Assembly: GCA_017631035.1 (NCBI GenBank)
Contig: JAGBUB010000038.1
Span: forward strand, 29,659 to 93,658
From: Alistipes sp.
GTDB taxonomy: Bacteria > Bacteroidota > Bacteroidia > Bacteroidales > Rikenellaceae
Length of the DNA: 64,000 bases
Direction of reading: 5' to 3'
Below are positions 36,265 to 44,569 of this stretch, piece by piece. Every line of letters begins with the position of its first letter. Position 1 is the first letter of the stretch. Made by a program: the position numbers and the translations under genes. The notes beneath the pieces are model-generated. The model worked only from the letters and a program-made list of their open reading frames with translations. It was not told the origin of the DNA and ran no database searches.

Positions 36265-36432
36265 TTACTCGGCAGAGATAGCCTCGCTGGGGCAAACGCC
36301 AGCGCAAGTACCGCAGTCGATACACTTATCAGGATCAATTACATAGATATCACCAGCTGAGATAGCCTCAACGGGGCACTCATCAATACAAGTACCGCAT
36401 GCAACGCACGCATCTGAAATTTTGTAAGCCAT
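36265..36432 (-). CDS. 2[4Fe-4S] ferredoxin
   Basis: A 55-residue clostridial-type ferredoxin found by translating the minus strand. It has two full cluster motifs, CVACGTCIDECP (about residues 9-20) and CIDCGTCAGVCP (about residues 37-48), in the usual pseudo-symmetrical arrangement. It carries low-potential electrons in the cytoplasm, for example for pyruvate:ferredoxin oxidoreductase or radical SAM enzymes. It is monocistronic, with a strong promoter overlapping the 3' end of serS and a terminator beyond its stop. Confidence 0.95.
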   Translation of the reverse strand: MAYKISDACVACGTCIDECPVEAISAGDIYVIDPDKCIDCGTCAGVCPSEAISAE

Positions 36433-36473
36433 AGTTTTGTTTGTTTTATGTGTTTGTTAATAAAGTTCTAATG

Positions 36474-36504
36474 CAAATATAATACATTATTTGATAAAAT
36501 CAAA
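36474..36504 (-). promoter_or_regulatory. Ferredoxin promoter
   Basis: Minus-strand TTTG (36504-36501), 19 bases, then TATATTTG (36481-36474): both elements match the Bacteroidetes consensus exactly. The -33 element lies inside the last codons of serS. The ferredoxin ATG is 41 bases further on. Confidence 0.8.
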
Positions 36505-37758
36505 GCCTGTGTAAGGAATAAGTACCTCGGGAATACGGATACCATCCTCAGTCTGATTATTCTCCAACAATGCAGCCACGATACGAGGCAGAGCCAACGA
36601 CGAGCCGTTGAGTGTGTGAGCGAGCTGCGTCTTCTTGTTGTCGTCACGATAGCGCAACTTCAAACGATTGGCCTGGAATGACTCGAAGTTTGATACTGAC
36701 GACACCTCCAACCAACGCTTCTGAGCCTCTGAATATACCTCGAAATCGTAAGTAAGAGCCGATGTGAACGACATATCGCCACCACAAAGACGAAGGATAC
36801 GGTAAGGCAAACCGAGCGAAGCAACAATCTTCTCAACGTGTGCAACCATAACATCCAAAGCCTCGTAAGAGTTCTCGGGCAGAGCCAACTGAACGATCTC
36901 CACCTTGTCGAACTGGTGCAAGCGGTTCAAACCACGCACATCCTTGCCATATGAACCAGCCTCACGACGGAAGCAGGGAGTATATGCTGTCATCTTAATG
37001 GGGAACTCGCTCTTGTCGAGAATTACATCGCGGAAGATGTTGGTCACGGGAACCTCAGCAGTGGGAACAAGGTAGAAATTATCAGCCGTAGCGTGATACA
37101 TCTGACCCTCCTTATCGGGCAACTGACCTGTACCGAAACCTGATGCCTCATTAACCATCACGGGCACCTCAACCTCCTGATAACCAGCCTCGGTGTTACA
37201 GTCGAGGAAGTAGTTAATCAATGCACGCTGCAAACGTGCGCCCTTGCCCTTATATACGGGGAAACCTGCGCCGGTGAGTTTTACACCCAAGTCGAAGTCG
37301 ATAATATCATACTTGCTTGCAAGCTCCCAGTGAGGCAGGGGATTCTCGGGCAGCGTAGAGTAGTTCTCAACCAACTTTACTACCACGTTATCCTCGGCAG
37401 TGCGACCCTCGGGTACGATCTCTGAGGGGAAGTTGGGGAGCAATACGATCTGCGCCTGCATCTCATCCTGAGCCTTCTGGTGCTCAACAGCAAGTTCAGC
37501 TGAGCGAGCCTTGAGTGCGGCTACCTCCTGCTTCTTTACCTCGGCCTCCTCCTTTTTACCCTGACCAATGAGCATACCAATCTGCTTGGCAGCAGCATTC
37601 TGCTGAGCAAGGCAGTTATCCAACTCGGCCTGAATAGCCTTGCGGCGATCGTCGGCCTCTTCTATCTTTGCGATGATAGGGGCTGCATCAACGCCCTTCT
37701 TTGCCAGGCGGGCAATAGCAGCCTGCTTATCGTCTCTGATTTGCTTAAGTGTGAGCAT
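36487..37758 (-). CDS. serS: Seryl-tRNA synthetase
   Basis: A 423-residue class II aminoacyl-tRNA synthetase. The N-terminal long coiled-coil arm (about 25-110, IEEADDRRKAIQAELDNCLAQQ) grips the tRNA. Class II motif 2 is TPCFRREAGSYGKDVRGLNRLHQFDKVE and motif 3 is LNGSSLALPRIVAALLENNQ. I start it at the ATG at 37758 (MLTLKQIRDD), where family similarity begins; the longer frame opening at 37815 adds 19 unrelated residues that overlap the promoter. Confidence 0.97.
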   Translation of the reverse strand: MLTLKQIRDDKQAAIARLAKKGVDAAPIIAKIEEADDRRKAIQAELDNCLAQQNAAAKQIGMLIGQGKKEEAEVKKQEVAALKARSAELAVEHQKAQDEMQAQIVLLPNFPSEIVPEGRTAEDNVVVKLVENYSTLPENPLPHWELASKYDIIDFDLGVKLTGAGFPVYKGKGARLQRALINYFLDCNTEAGYQEVEVPVMVNEASGFGTGQLPDKEGQMYHATADNFYLVPTAEVPVTNIFRDVILDKSEFPIKMTAYTPCFRREAGSYGKDVRGLNRLHQFDKVEIVQLALPENSYEALDVMVAHVEKIVASLGLPYRILRLCGGDMSFTSALTYDFEVYSEAQKRWLEVSSVSNFESFQANRLKLRYRDDNKKTQLAHTLNGSSLALPRIVAALLENNQTEDGIRIPEVLIPYTGFDFIK

Positions 37759-37793
37759 ATGTTTTTCTGCTTTTGTTGTTTTTGTATAATGTG

Positions 37794-37801
37794 CAAAGTT
37801 A
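37794..37801 (-). promoter_or_regulatory. Candidate serS -7 box
   Basis: Minus-strand TAACTTTG matches TAnnTTTG, 36 bases before the chosen serS ATG. No good -33 element is seen. Confidence 0.45.
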
Positions 37802-37895
37802 AGAAAAATCTTCATTCATTATTCTATCTTCTGCGCTTTTTTGCCACTATACGATAAAAAGAGCCTTCAAAAGAGGTATTTTGCACATTCTTTAC

Positions 37896-37903
37896 TAATT
37901 TTG
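37896..37903 (+). promoter_or_regulatory. Candidate -7 box for the U32 peptidase operon
   Basis: TAATTTTG matches TAnnTTTG and ends 19 bases before the ATG at 37923. The string TTTTGCACA occurs twice here, around 37879 and 37900, a direct repeat that may be regulatory. Confidence 0.4.
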
Positions 37904-37922
37904 CACAAATTTAGTGAACCAT

Positions 37923-39737
37923 ATGCGCTACATCGAATTACTCTCACCTGCCAAAGATTACGACACAGCTCGCGCTGCAGTCGACCACGGTGCCGACGCC
38001 ATCTATATGGGCGGAGCCCGCTTTGGCGCACGACACGCAGCCGCCAACTCCCTGGACGACGTGGCACGTACGGTGGAGTATGCACATCAGTATGGCGTCA
38101 GGGTTCACACAACGCTCAACACCGTACTCTACGACAACGAGTTAGCCGATGCCGAGCAGATGGCACGCGAGCTAATAGATATCGGAGTCGACGCACTGAT
38201 TGTGCAGGATATGGCTCTGCTACGTATGAACCTACCCGTAGAGTTGCACGCCTCAACGCAGGTGGGCACAACTACACCCGAGGGAGCTCTCTTCCTTGAG
38301 CAGTGCGGTTTTTCTCGCGTGATATTGGAGCGAGCCCTCTCGCTGGAGGAGATTCGTCGCATAAGAGAGGCCACAACCGTAGAGATGGAGTGCTTCGTGC
38401 ACGGCGCTATATGCGTAGGCCATAGTGGTCGTTGCTTTCTGTCGCGTGCTACGTCGCAGCGCAGTGGCAATAGAGGCGAGTGCTCACAACCTTGCCGCCT
38501 ACCCTACGACCTGAAGGATGAGCGAGGACGCACACTACTGGCAGGAAAGCATCTGCTCTCGGTGCGCGATATGGATCTCTCGGATGATTTGGAGGCTTTG
38601 ATGGATGCCGGCATAACATCGTTCAAGATTGAGGGACGACTAAAGGATAGCCGCTACATAAAGAATGTGGTAAATTACTATCGTCGTCGCATCGACGCCA
38701 TTCTTCAGCACCGCCACGATATTTTGCGTCCCTCGGTTGGCGTAACCACCACCGAATTTGAGCCAAATCCGCATAAGAGTTTTACTCGCGGAGCATCGCA
38801 ATATATGTTGTACGGCAAGCGCAGTGGTGTGGCTTCGTTCGACACGCCAAAGGCCGTAGGCGAGTATTTGGGCACAGTGGAGAGTACCTCTCGCAAAGGA
38901 TTTTCCATAAAGGGCAAAGCCGACCTAACGGCTGGTGATGGCATCTGCATCATAACTGACGGCAGCATATATGGCACCAACATCAATGCGGTAGAGGGTG
39001 GCACTATACTCCCCAACCGTATGGAGGGCATTACGGCGGGTGCCAAGGTGTATCGCAACTACGACCACCGTTTCTCGCTCTTGCTTGACCGCTCGCGCAC
39101 ACAGCGCAAGATTGATTGCAAGGCCGAGTTGGCGCTATCTTCAGATGGCATATCACTCACACTTTGCGATGAGGAGAATATATCCGTTACCATAACTCGC
39201 ACCACCACCCTTGAGGCCGCAAGCGATGCCACCAAGATGGCCGACACCGCTCGCCGACAGATAGCCAAGAGCGGAGGTACGATATTCTCGATTAGCGAGG
39301 TCGCAGTCTCGGGAGCCGAGTATTTTGCTCCGGCATCGCTACTTGCCGACCTGCGTCGTGAGGCGTTAGAGGCTCTGCGAGTAAAGAGGATACAACGCCC
39401 TCTTTCTCATAAGATTATGGCTGACGATGGTTCGGCACGCTACCCTTACCAAGTGGTTACCCGCTACGAGAACGTGACAAACTCTTTGTCGCGCGAGTTC
39501 TACCTCTCTCACGGTGCAAAGCAAATCGAACCCGCATTGGAGCTACAACCCACCGCTGGAGAGAGAGTAATGATTTCATCATACTGCATACGTCGCGAGA
39601 TAGGTCAATGCCTAAAGCAAAATCCCACGCTTAAGGGTAATCTATACATCGAGCACAGCACTGCACGCTATATGCTGGGCTTCGACTGCCAGCGTTGCCT
39701 GATGACACTCACCGATTGTTCAGAAAAGAAAAAATAA
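37923..39737 (+). CDS. U32 family peptidase / RlhA-type protein
   Basis: A 604-residue protein starting MRYIELLSPAKD at the ATG at 37923; a GTG at 37914 would add only three residues. It has the U32 signature ECFVHGAICVGHSGRCFLS (about residues 157-175), with further conserved cysteines in GNRGECSQPCRLPYDL, and the C-terminal accessory domains. Members include collagenase-like peptidases and RlhA, which hydroxylates 23S rRNA C2501; the long form and the cysteines make the RNA-hydroxylation role plausible. It begins a four-gene rightward string with a methyltransferase and a split chromate transporter. Confidence 0.88.
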   Translation: MRYIELLSPAKDYDTARAAVDHGADAIYMGGARFGARHAAANSLDDVARTVEYAHQYGVRVHTTLNTVLYDNELADAEQMARELIDIGVDALIVQDMALLRMNLPVELHASTQVGTTTPEGALFLEQCGFSRVILERALSLEEIRRIREATTVEMECFVHGAICVGHSGRCFLSRATSQRSGNRGECSQPCRLPYDLKDERGRTLLAGKHLLSVRDMDLSDDLEALMDAGITSFKIEGRLKDSRYIKNVVNYYRRRIDAILQHRHDILRPSVGVTTTEFEPNPHKSFTRGASQYMLYGKRSGVASFDTPKAVGEYLGTVESTSRKGFSIKGKADLTAGDGICIITDGSIYGTNINAVEGGTILPNRMEGITAGAKVYRNYDHRFSLLLDRSRTQRKIDCKAELALSSDGISLTLCDEENISVTITRTTTLEAASDATKMADTARRQIAKSGGTIFSISEVAVSGAEYFAPASLLADLRREALEALRVKRIQRPLSHKIMADDGSARYPYQVVTRYENVTNSLSREFYLSHGAKQIEPALELQPTAGERVMISSYCIRREIGQCLKQNPTLKGNLYIEHSTARYMLGFDCQRCLMTLTDCSEKKK

Positions 39738-39749
39738 CACATAACCAAT

Positions 39750-40646
39750 ATGTCACAACTGCTTACACCCGCCATTCCCGACTACGAGCTCATCGACTCG
39801 GGTGACTTCGAAAAATTGGAGCGCTTCGGCCGCTACGTCACACGTCGCCCCGAGCCGCAGGCCATTTGGCATCGCTCGCTGAGCGAAGAGGAGTGGCGCC
39901 GCATAGCCGACGCTTCGTTCTTGAAGACCTCGGCCGCCAAGAACGACGAGCGTGGCGAGTGGCAGTGCAAGGCACAGATGCCTGACCGCTGGAACGTTGA
40001 GTACAACTACAAGCAGATGCATCTGAAGATGCGCTTGGCTCTCACCTCATTCAAGCACGTGGGTATATTCCCCGAGCAGGCGGCGAACTGGAACTTCATC
40101 TACGACCGCATCGAGGCACTACGCAACAAGGAGATAACTCCCAAGGTACTCAATTTGTTCGCCTACACAGGTGGCGCTTCGCTTGCCGCACGAGCGGCAG
40201 GTGCTGAGGTGACGCACGTCGATTCGGTAAAGCAGGTGGTAACTTGGTCACGCGAGAATATGGAGCATAGCGGTCTGGATGGTATCCGCTGGATTGTGGA
40301 GGATGCTCTTAAGTTTGTGCGTCGTGAGGTGCGTCGTGGCAACAAGTACGACGGCATCATACTCGATCCGCCCGCCTATGGTCGTGGCGCAAATGGCGAG
40401 AAGTGGGTATTGGAAGAGAACATTGGCGAGATGCTGGAGTGCTGTGCCGCACTACTCAACGAGGAGCATGGTTTTCTGGTGTTGAACCTATACTCAATGG
40501 GCTTGTCGGCTCTGCTGGCCCGCACCGCACTGCGTCAGGCATTCGGCTCGACAGGCAAGGAGGAGTTTGGTGAGTTATATTTCAGCGACCGAGAGGGCAA
40601 GGAGCTGCCACTCGGCACATTCTGTCGTTTCTACAGAGGGAAGTAA
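39750..40646 (+). CDS. Class I SAM-dependent methyltransferase (RlmI/RlmK-like)
   Basis: A 298-residue methyltransferase. The SAM-binding motif is VLNLFAYTGGASLAARAAGA (about residues 133-152) with HVDSVKQVVTWSREN, and the catalytic LDPPAYGRG (about 209-217) is of the DPPxF/Y kind used by rRNA base methyltransferases of the RlmI/RlmL/RlmK group. The N-terminal part (FGRYVTRRPEPQAIW) lacks a clear PUA domain. An rRNA substrate is likely but not proven. It is 12 bp after the U32 gene and overlaps chrA1 by one base. Confidence 0.82.
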   Translation: MSQLLTPAIPDYELIDSGDFEKLERFGRYVTRRPEPQAIWHRSLSEEEWRRIADASFLKTSAAKNDERGEWQCKAQMPDRWNVEYNYKQMHLKMRLALTSFKHVGIFPEQAANWNFIYDRIEALRNKEITPKVLNLFAYTGGASLAARAAGAEVTHVDSVKQVVTWSRENMEHSGLDGIRWIVEDALKFVRREVRRGNKYDGIILDPPAYGRGANGEKWVLEENIGEMLECCAALLNEEHGFLVLNLYSMGLSALLARTALRQAFGSTGKEEFGELYFSDREGKELPLGTFCRFYRGK

Positions 40647-41188
40647 TGGGTAAATACAGGGAGTTATTCGCATCGTTTTTCAAGATAGGCATATTCACCT
40701 TTGGCGGTGGGTATGCTATGGTATCTATTATCCAACGCGAAGTGATTGACTCACGAGGCTGGATCAAGGAGCGGGAGTTTCTCGATCTACTCACCCTGGC
40801 ACAGTCGGCACCCGGCCCCATTTCGCTCAACACAGCGGTATTCGTTGGATATAAGATGTATGGCTATCGCGGAGCTGTTACGGCTTTGGCAGGTGTGGTG
40901 CTACCCTCGTTTATCATTATGTTGCTCATTGCATCATTCTTCACGCAGATACGCCACAACGAAGTAATCGATGCCGCCTTCAAGGGCATACGTCCCGTGG
41001 TGGTGGCACTGATGTTTGCCCCCATTATCGGATTTGTAAAGGGTATGCGTAGTTATGCCATTGCCATTGCTATAGCCATATCGTTGATTATATGGTATGT
41101 GGGAATCTCTCCCGTATATATTCTATTTGCTGGCGGCATCATAGGAGTGCTTCTTGCAGCACTTCGAGGAAAGGAGGTGGAGCGATGA
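40646..41188 (+). CDS. Chromate transporter family, first half
   Basis: A 180-residue CHR-family membrane protein with about five helices and the signatures FTFGGGYAMVSIIQRE and LAQSAPGPISLNTAVFVGYKMYG. In many bacteria ChrA is split into two short genes of this size whose products pair. Export of chromate or another oxyanion is the family role; the true substrate is unknown. It overlaps the second half by four bases (ATGA). Confidence 0.88.
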   Translation: MGKYRELFASFFKIGIFTFGGGYAMVSIIQREVIDSRGWIKEREFLDLLTLAQSAPGPISLNTAVFVGYKMYGYRGAVTALAGVVLPSFIIMLLIASFFTQIRHNEVIDAAFKGIRPVVVALMFAPIIGFVKGMRSYAIAIAIAISLIIWYVGISPVYILFAGGIIGVLLAALRGKEVER

Positions 41189-41736
41189 TATATCTGCAAC
41201 TCTTTATCAGCTATCTGAAGATTGGATTTTTCGGATTCGGTGGCGGATACGCTATGCTCTCGCTCATACAGAACGAGGTGGTGGTGCAGAATGCGTGGAT
41301 GACAAATGCTGAGTTTACCGACATTGTCGCCATATCGCAGATGACCCCTGGTCCCATTGCCATCAACTCGGCAACATATGTAGGCTACACCGTAGCAGGA
41401 TTTTGGGGTTCGGTAGTGGCAACCGTATCGGTGTGCCTGCCGGCGCTGACACTCATGATACTAATCACACGTTTCTTCCTGCTTCTGCGCGACAACCGAT
41501 ATGTCAAGGGGCTCATTGCAGGAATGCGTCCCGTAGTGATTGGTATGATTGGTGCAGCAGCACTGCTGTTGATGTTCCCCTCATCGAAGGAGGGTGCAAG
41601 TTTTATCGACGGCTGGAGCTGGGTGCTCTTCATTGGTGCGATGGTCGCATCTTACAAAAAGGTAAATCCCATTCTGCTAATTGTGCTCTCGGCCATTCTT
41701 GGCATAGCCATTTATTGGGTGCCGACAATCATCTAA
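41185..41736 (+). CDS. Chromate transporter family, second half
   Basis: A 183-residue CHR-family protein (FFGFGGGYAMLSLIQNE, ISQMTPGPIAINSATYVGY). I start it at the ATG at 41185, which overlaps the previous stop as ATGA and is preceded by AAGGAGG, a rare good Shine-Dalgarno match in this window; the longer frame from 41092 reads through chrA1 and is not real. It is the last gene of the operon and converges with the NamZ-like gene 6 bp away. Confidence 0.88.
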   Translation: MIYLQLFISYLKIGFFGFGGGYAMLSLIQNEVVVQNAWMTNAEFTDIVAISQMTPGPIAINSATYVGYTVAGFWGSVVATVSVCLPALTLMILITRFFLLLRDNRYVKGLIAGMRPVVIGMIGAAALLLMFPSSKEGASFIDGWSWVLFIGAMVASYKKVNPILLIVLSAILGIAIYWVPTII

Positions 41737-41742
41737 ACACCA

Positions 41743-42906
41743 CTACTCGGCATAGAGCAAATAAGGGCGGCGCTGCTCCTTGAAACGCTTTACATCATCC
41801 TGCCATCGGGCACGAATCTCTGTGGCCGAATGGCCTGCCATAATCATCTCCTTGATATAATCTACGCCCGTGAGGAGCAAGAATGCGCGAGTAAAGAACT
41901 TTTCACCCATATCGAGGTTGCGGTAAGCATCAATCACATATTCGAGATTAAATCCTGCGGCAATCACAGCCTCATCATCCACCCCACGCAAATCTACGCC
42001 ATAACATAGCTTATCCTTGAGCGGAGGATTCTTCGCACCGGCCACACTGCGCGGCGTGAACTCAAACTCTCCGCCCTTATAGTTGGGATGGCCATACATT
42101 TCAAATGGGGCATCCGTACCACGACCGAGTGAGCAGACCGAGCCTTCGAACAAGCAGGTCGACGGATAGAGATAAATAGAGTGCTGCGTAGGCAGATTGG
42201 GCGACGGAGCGATAGGCAACTCGTAGCGGCTCTGGTGAGTGTAATTCTCACACCTAACCACCTGCACATCACACTTTTTCGACCAGCCTTCACCCTGCGC
42301 CATCACGGCAATCTCGCCCATCGTGAGGCCGTGCACAACGGGGATGGGCAGTGCTCCCACGCCCGACTTATATTTCATATCGAGAATCGGGCCATCGACA
42401 TACATTCCGTTTGGATTGGGACGATCCAAGACAACGACCTTGCTGCCAAAATCGGCACAAGCGTCAATCAGGTGAAGCATACTGATGTAGTAGGTATAGA
42501 ATCTAAGACCCACATCCTGCATATCTACCAAAAGCACATCGAAGGATTGCATCTTCTCATCCGAGGGGCGCTTGGTATCTCCATCATAGAGTGACCAGAT
42601 GGGCACTCCCGTTTTGGCATCCACCGAACTTGCCACGTGCTCGCCGGCATCGGCCGTACCACGGAAACCGTGCTCGGGAGAAAAGATACCAACCAAATTC
42701 ACACCATTCGCTATAAGCATATCCACAAGGTGCTGCTCACCCGCCATAGCTGTATGGTTAGCCAATACGGCCACACGCTTACCCTTAAGCGAGGGCAGAT
42801 ACTCAGCCGTGCGCTCGGCGCCCACTTTGATTGGCTCGACACTCTTCTCTGCCGCCTGACAAGAGAGGCAGAAAAGCGAAAGTATGATTGTAAAAATATG
42901 TTTCAT
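41743..42906 (-). CDS. NamZ-like exo-beta-N-acetylmuramidase (DUF1343)
   Basis: A 387-residue exported protein of the DUF1343 family, whose characterised member NamZ releases terminal N-acetylmuramic acid from peptidoglycan fragments. Family phrases are LANHTAMAG, GIFSPEHGFRGTADAGE, LVDMQDVGLRFYTYYISML, LDRPNPNG, and SLGRGTDAPFEMYGHP. The N-terminus MKHIFTIILSLFCLSCQAA is a signal sequence with a possible but atypical lipobox (CLSC). A role in wall recycling is inferred. It follows the prfB terminator and is probably monocistronic. Confidence 0.85.
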   Translation of the reverse strand: MKHIFTIILSLFCLSCQAAEKSVEPIKVGAERTAEYLPSLKGKRVAVLANHTAMAGEQHLVDMLIANGVNLVGIFSPEHGFRGTADAGEHVASSVDAKTGVPIWSLYDGDTKRPSDEKMQSFDVLLVDMQDVGLRFYTYYISMLHLIDACADFGSKVVVLDRPNPNGMYVDGPILDMKYKSGVGALPIPVVHGLTMGEIAVMAQGEGWSKKCDVQVVRCENYTHQSRYELPIAPSPNLPTQHSIYLYPSTCLFEGSVCSLGRGTDAPFEMYGHPNYKGGEFEFTPRSVAGAKNPPLKDKLCYGVDLRGVDDEAVIAAGFNLEYVIDAYRNLDMGEKFFTRAFLLLTGVDYIKEMIMAGHSATEIRARWQDDVKRFKEQRRPYLLYAE

Positions 42907-42937
42907 ACCAGATCTATTTTTTCGAAAATTCTAAAAA

Positions 42938-42966
42938 AGTCACTCCCCCGAAAGCGAAGAGTGACT
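42938..42966 (-). terminator. Terminator between prfB and the NamZ-like gene
   Basis: AGTCACTC (42938-42945) pairs with GAGTGACT (42959-42966); on the minus strand it is followed by TTTTTT. It ends the prfB transcript. Confidence 0.8.
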
Positions 42967-42975
42967 CTATTTTGA

Positions 42976-43039
42976 GGCTGGTCGCAGATTGAGGTTGCTG
43001 AGTATACTTCGACGTAAGTGAGCAACCCGAAATCAAGCC
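42976..43039. other. Nested inverted-repeat (hairpin) element downstream of prfB
   Basis: Several nested pairings share one centre: GGCT/AGCC (42976/43036), GATT/AATC (42987/43031), GGTTGCT/AGCAACC (42993/43021) and an inner ACTT/AAGT. The element lies between the prfB stop and its terminator, so it would be in the 3' untranslated RNA. It is more elaborate than a terminator needs to be and could be a dispersed repeat or an RNA structure. Confidence 0.5.
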
Positions 43040-43058
43040 AGATGCCAAAATTACCACG

Positions 43059-44181
43059 CTACACGCTTTCCGTAGAGCCACCTGTCTGCATCAAATACTC
43101 TTTGATAAAGCCGTCCAAATCGCCATCCATAACAGCCTCTACGGCAGAGGTCTGAAATCCAGTGCGGTGATCCTTCACACGGCGGTCGTCGAATACATAT
43201 GAGCGAATCTGCGAGCCCCACTCGATACGTTTCTTGGTAGCCTCGAGAGCCTGCTGTGTGGCCATACGCTTCTCCATCTCGCGCTGGTAGAGCTTTGAGC
43301 GAAGGATGCGCAAGGCGTTGTTACGGTTATCGAGCTGCGAGCGGGTCTCCATATTCTCGATTAGGAACTCAATAGGCTCGCCCGTGTCAGCATCCTTGCC
43401 GTGATAGCGCAGACGAACGGCTGTCTCGACCTTATTTACATTCTGGCCTCCCGCACCACTCGCGCGGAATGTATCCCACTCACAATCAGATGGGTTTATA
43501 ACTATTTCGATAGAGTCATCGACGGCTGGAGATACGAAAACAGATGCAAATGTTGTTTGGCGTTTGTTGTTGGCATTAAATGGCGAAAGACGCACCATAC
43601 GATGCACGCCATTCTCGCTCTTGAGGTAGCCATAGGCATAGTCACCCTCAATTTCGAGCGTACAAGACTTAACGCCCACCTCGTCGCCCGCCTGATAGTC
43701 GAGCATACGATATTTATAGCCGTGAGCGTCGCACCAACGGGTGTACATACGAAGTAGCATCGAGGCCCAATCCAGCGCCTCAGTGCCGCCTGCGCCGGCG
43801 TTGATATCCATAATGGCGCCCATCTTATCCTCCTCGCCTCGGAGCATATTGCGTAGCTCCAAAGCCTCGATAAGCTCAATGGTGCGGGCATACTGCTCCT
43901 CCATCTCGGCCTCCGAAGCAAGTTCGGCTGCCACGAATTCGGGCATAAGCTGCAACTCCTCGACAGCCTTTACGACAGCGTCATAATCCACCACCCACGA
44001 CTTTATTGATGCCACCTTACGCAACTGTTTCTGCGCCTCAGCCGCATCGCTCCAAAAGTCGGGGGCTTGAGTCTTCTCCTCCTCGTTTTGCAGGTCTATT
44101 CGTCGCTGAGCGATGTCAAAGACACCTCCCCAACGAATCCTGTCGTCTTATAGCCTCTTTAAGTTGTTCTTCCGATACCAT
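43059..44181 (-). CDS. prfB: Peptide chain release factor 2 with programmed +1 frameshift
   Basis: RF2 terminates translation at UGA/UAA. The zero frame from the ATG at 44181 encodes 21 residues (MVSEEQLKEAIRRQDSLGRCL), then meets TGA in the sequence CTTTGAC. Shifting +1 gives DIAQRRIDLQNEEEK and continues without interruption to 43059, for a 373-residue product of normal RF2 length. GGGAGGTG just before the slip site is the expected internal Shine-Dalgarno-like stimulator. Domain motifs are GAGGTEALDWASML, the SPF tripeptide region RLSPFNANN (stop-codon recognition) and GAGGQNVNKVETAVR (peptidyl-tRNA hydrolysis). The element is autoregulatory: low RF2 favours the shift. Confidence 0.96.
44115..44130 (-). 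promoter_or_regulatory. prfB +1 frameshift signal
   Basis: Minus-strand GGGAGGTG (44130-44123), T, then CTTTGAC (44121-44115), where TGA (44118-44116) is the in-frame stop. Spacing matches the classical RF2 recoding site. Confidence 0.92.
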
Positions 44182-44223
44182 TCTCTTTATTTGTTATGTT
44201 ATCTATCTTCCGAAAGCATACCT

Positions 44224-44311
44224 TGCGGCCTCTGGCCGCATTTGCAAATCTGACCCACCTCCTAAATCCCCCGCCTCAGGCAGGGGACTTTGGTCGCTTT
44301 GCGAGCAAAGC
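44224..44311. repeat. Cluster of three hairpins upstream of prfB, possible dispersed repeat
   Basis: Three compact inverted repeats follow one another: TGCGGCC-TCT-GGCCGCA (44224-44240), CCCCGCCT/AGGC(A)GGGG (44269-44286) and GCTTTGC-GA-GCAAAGC (44296-44311). They fill the spacer between the small membrane protein stop and prfB. The C/G-rich composition differs from the flanks, and the arrangement looks like a REP-type or mobile repeat unit. Only one copy is in the window, so repetitiveness is inference. Confidence 0.45.
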
Positions 44312-44349
44312 TCCAAGAGTCTATCCAGCAAGCGAAACTAATTCTTTTG

Positions 44350-44535
44350 TTATTTATCTTCTTTATCCTTTTTGTTCTTCTCTTTCTTGGCGTTGGCAGA
44401 ATAGGCGGCACCAAGAGCAACACCGATACAAATTCCAATCGGAATGTTATCCATTGCAACACCAAAACCAAGTCCTATCGCCAAACCGATAGCAAGGCTC
44501 TGACCAGGATGAAGTGAGTTCTTCTCGTTTGCCAT
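44350..44535 (-). CDS. Small glycine-zipper membrane protein
   Basis: A 61-residue protein. Residues about 12-45 (SLAIGLAIGLGFGVAMDNIPIGICIGVALGAAYS) form two short Gly-rich helices, followed by a strongly basic/acidic tail (KKEKNKKDKEDK). Similar short proteins with a glycine-zipper hairpin occur widely; their function is unknown. It lies 34 bp downstream of the DUF5131 gene and ahead of the hairpin cluster, on the same strand as both. Reading frame and composition support a real gene, but no specific role is recognisable. Confidence 0.6.
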   Translation of the reverse strand: MANEKNSLHPGQSLAIGLAIGLGFGVAMDNIPIGICIGVALGAAYSANAKKEKNKKDKEDK

Positions 44536-44569
44536 AATCTCTATCTGTTAATTTTCACGCACATACGAT

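Noticed and set aside
41092-41184. Longer start for the second chromate transporter gene
   Set aside because: The added 31 codons read out of frame through chrA1; the ATGA overlap with an upstream AAGGAGG is the better start.
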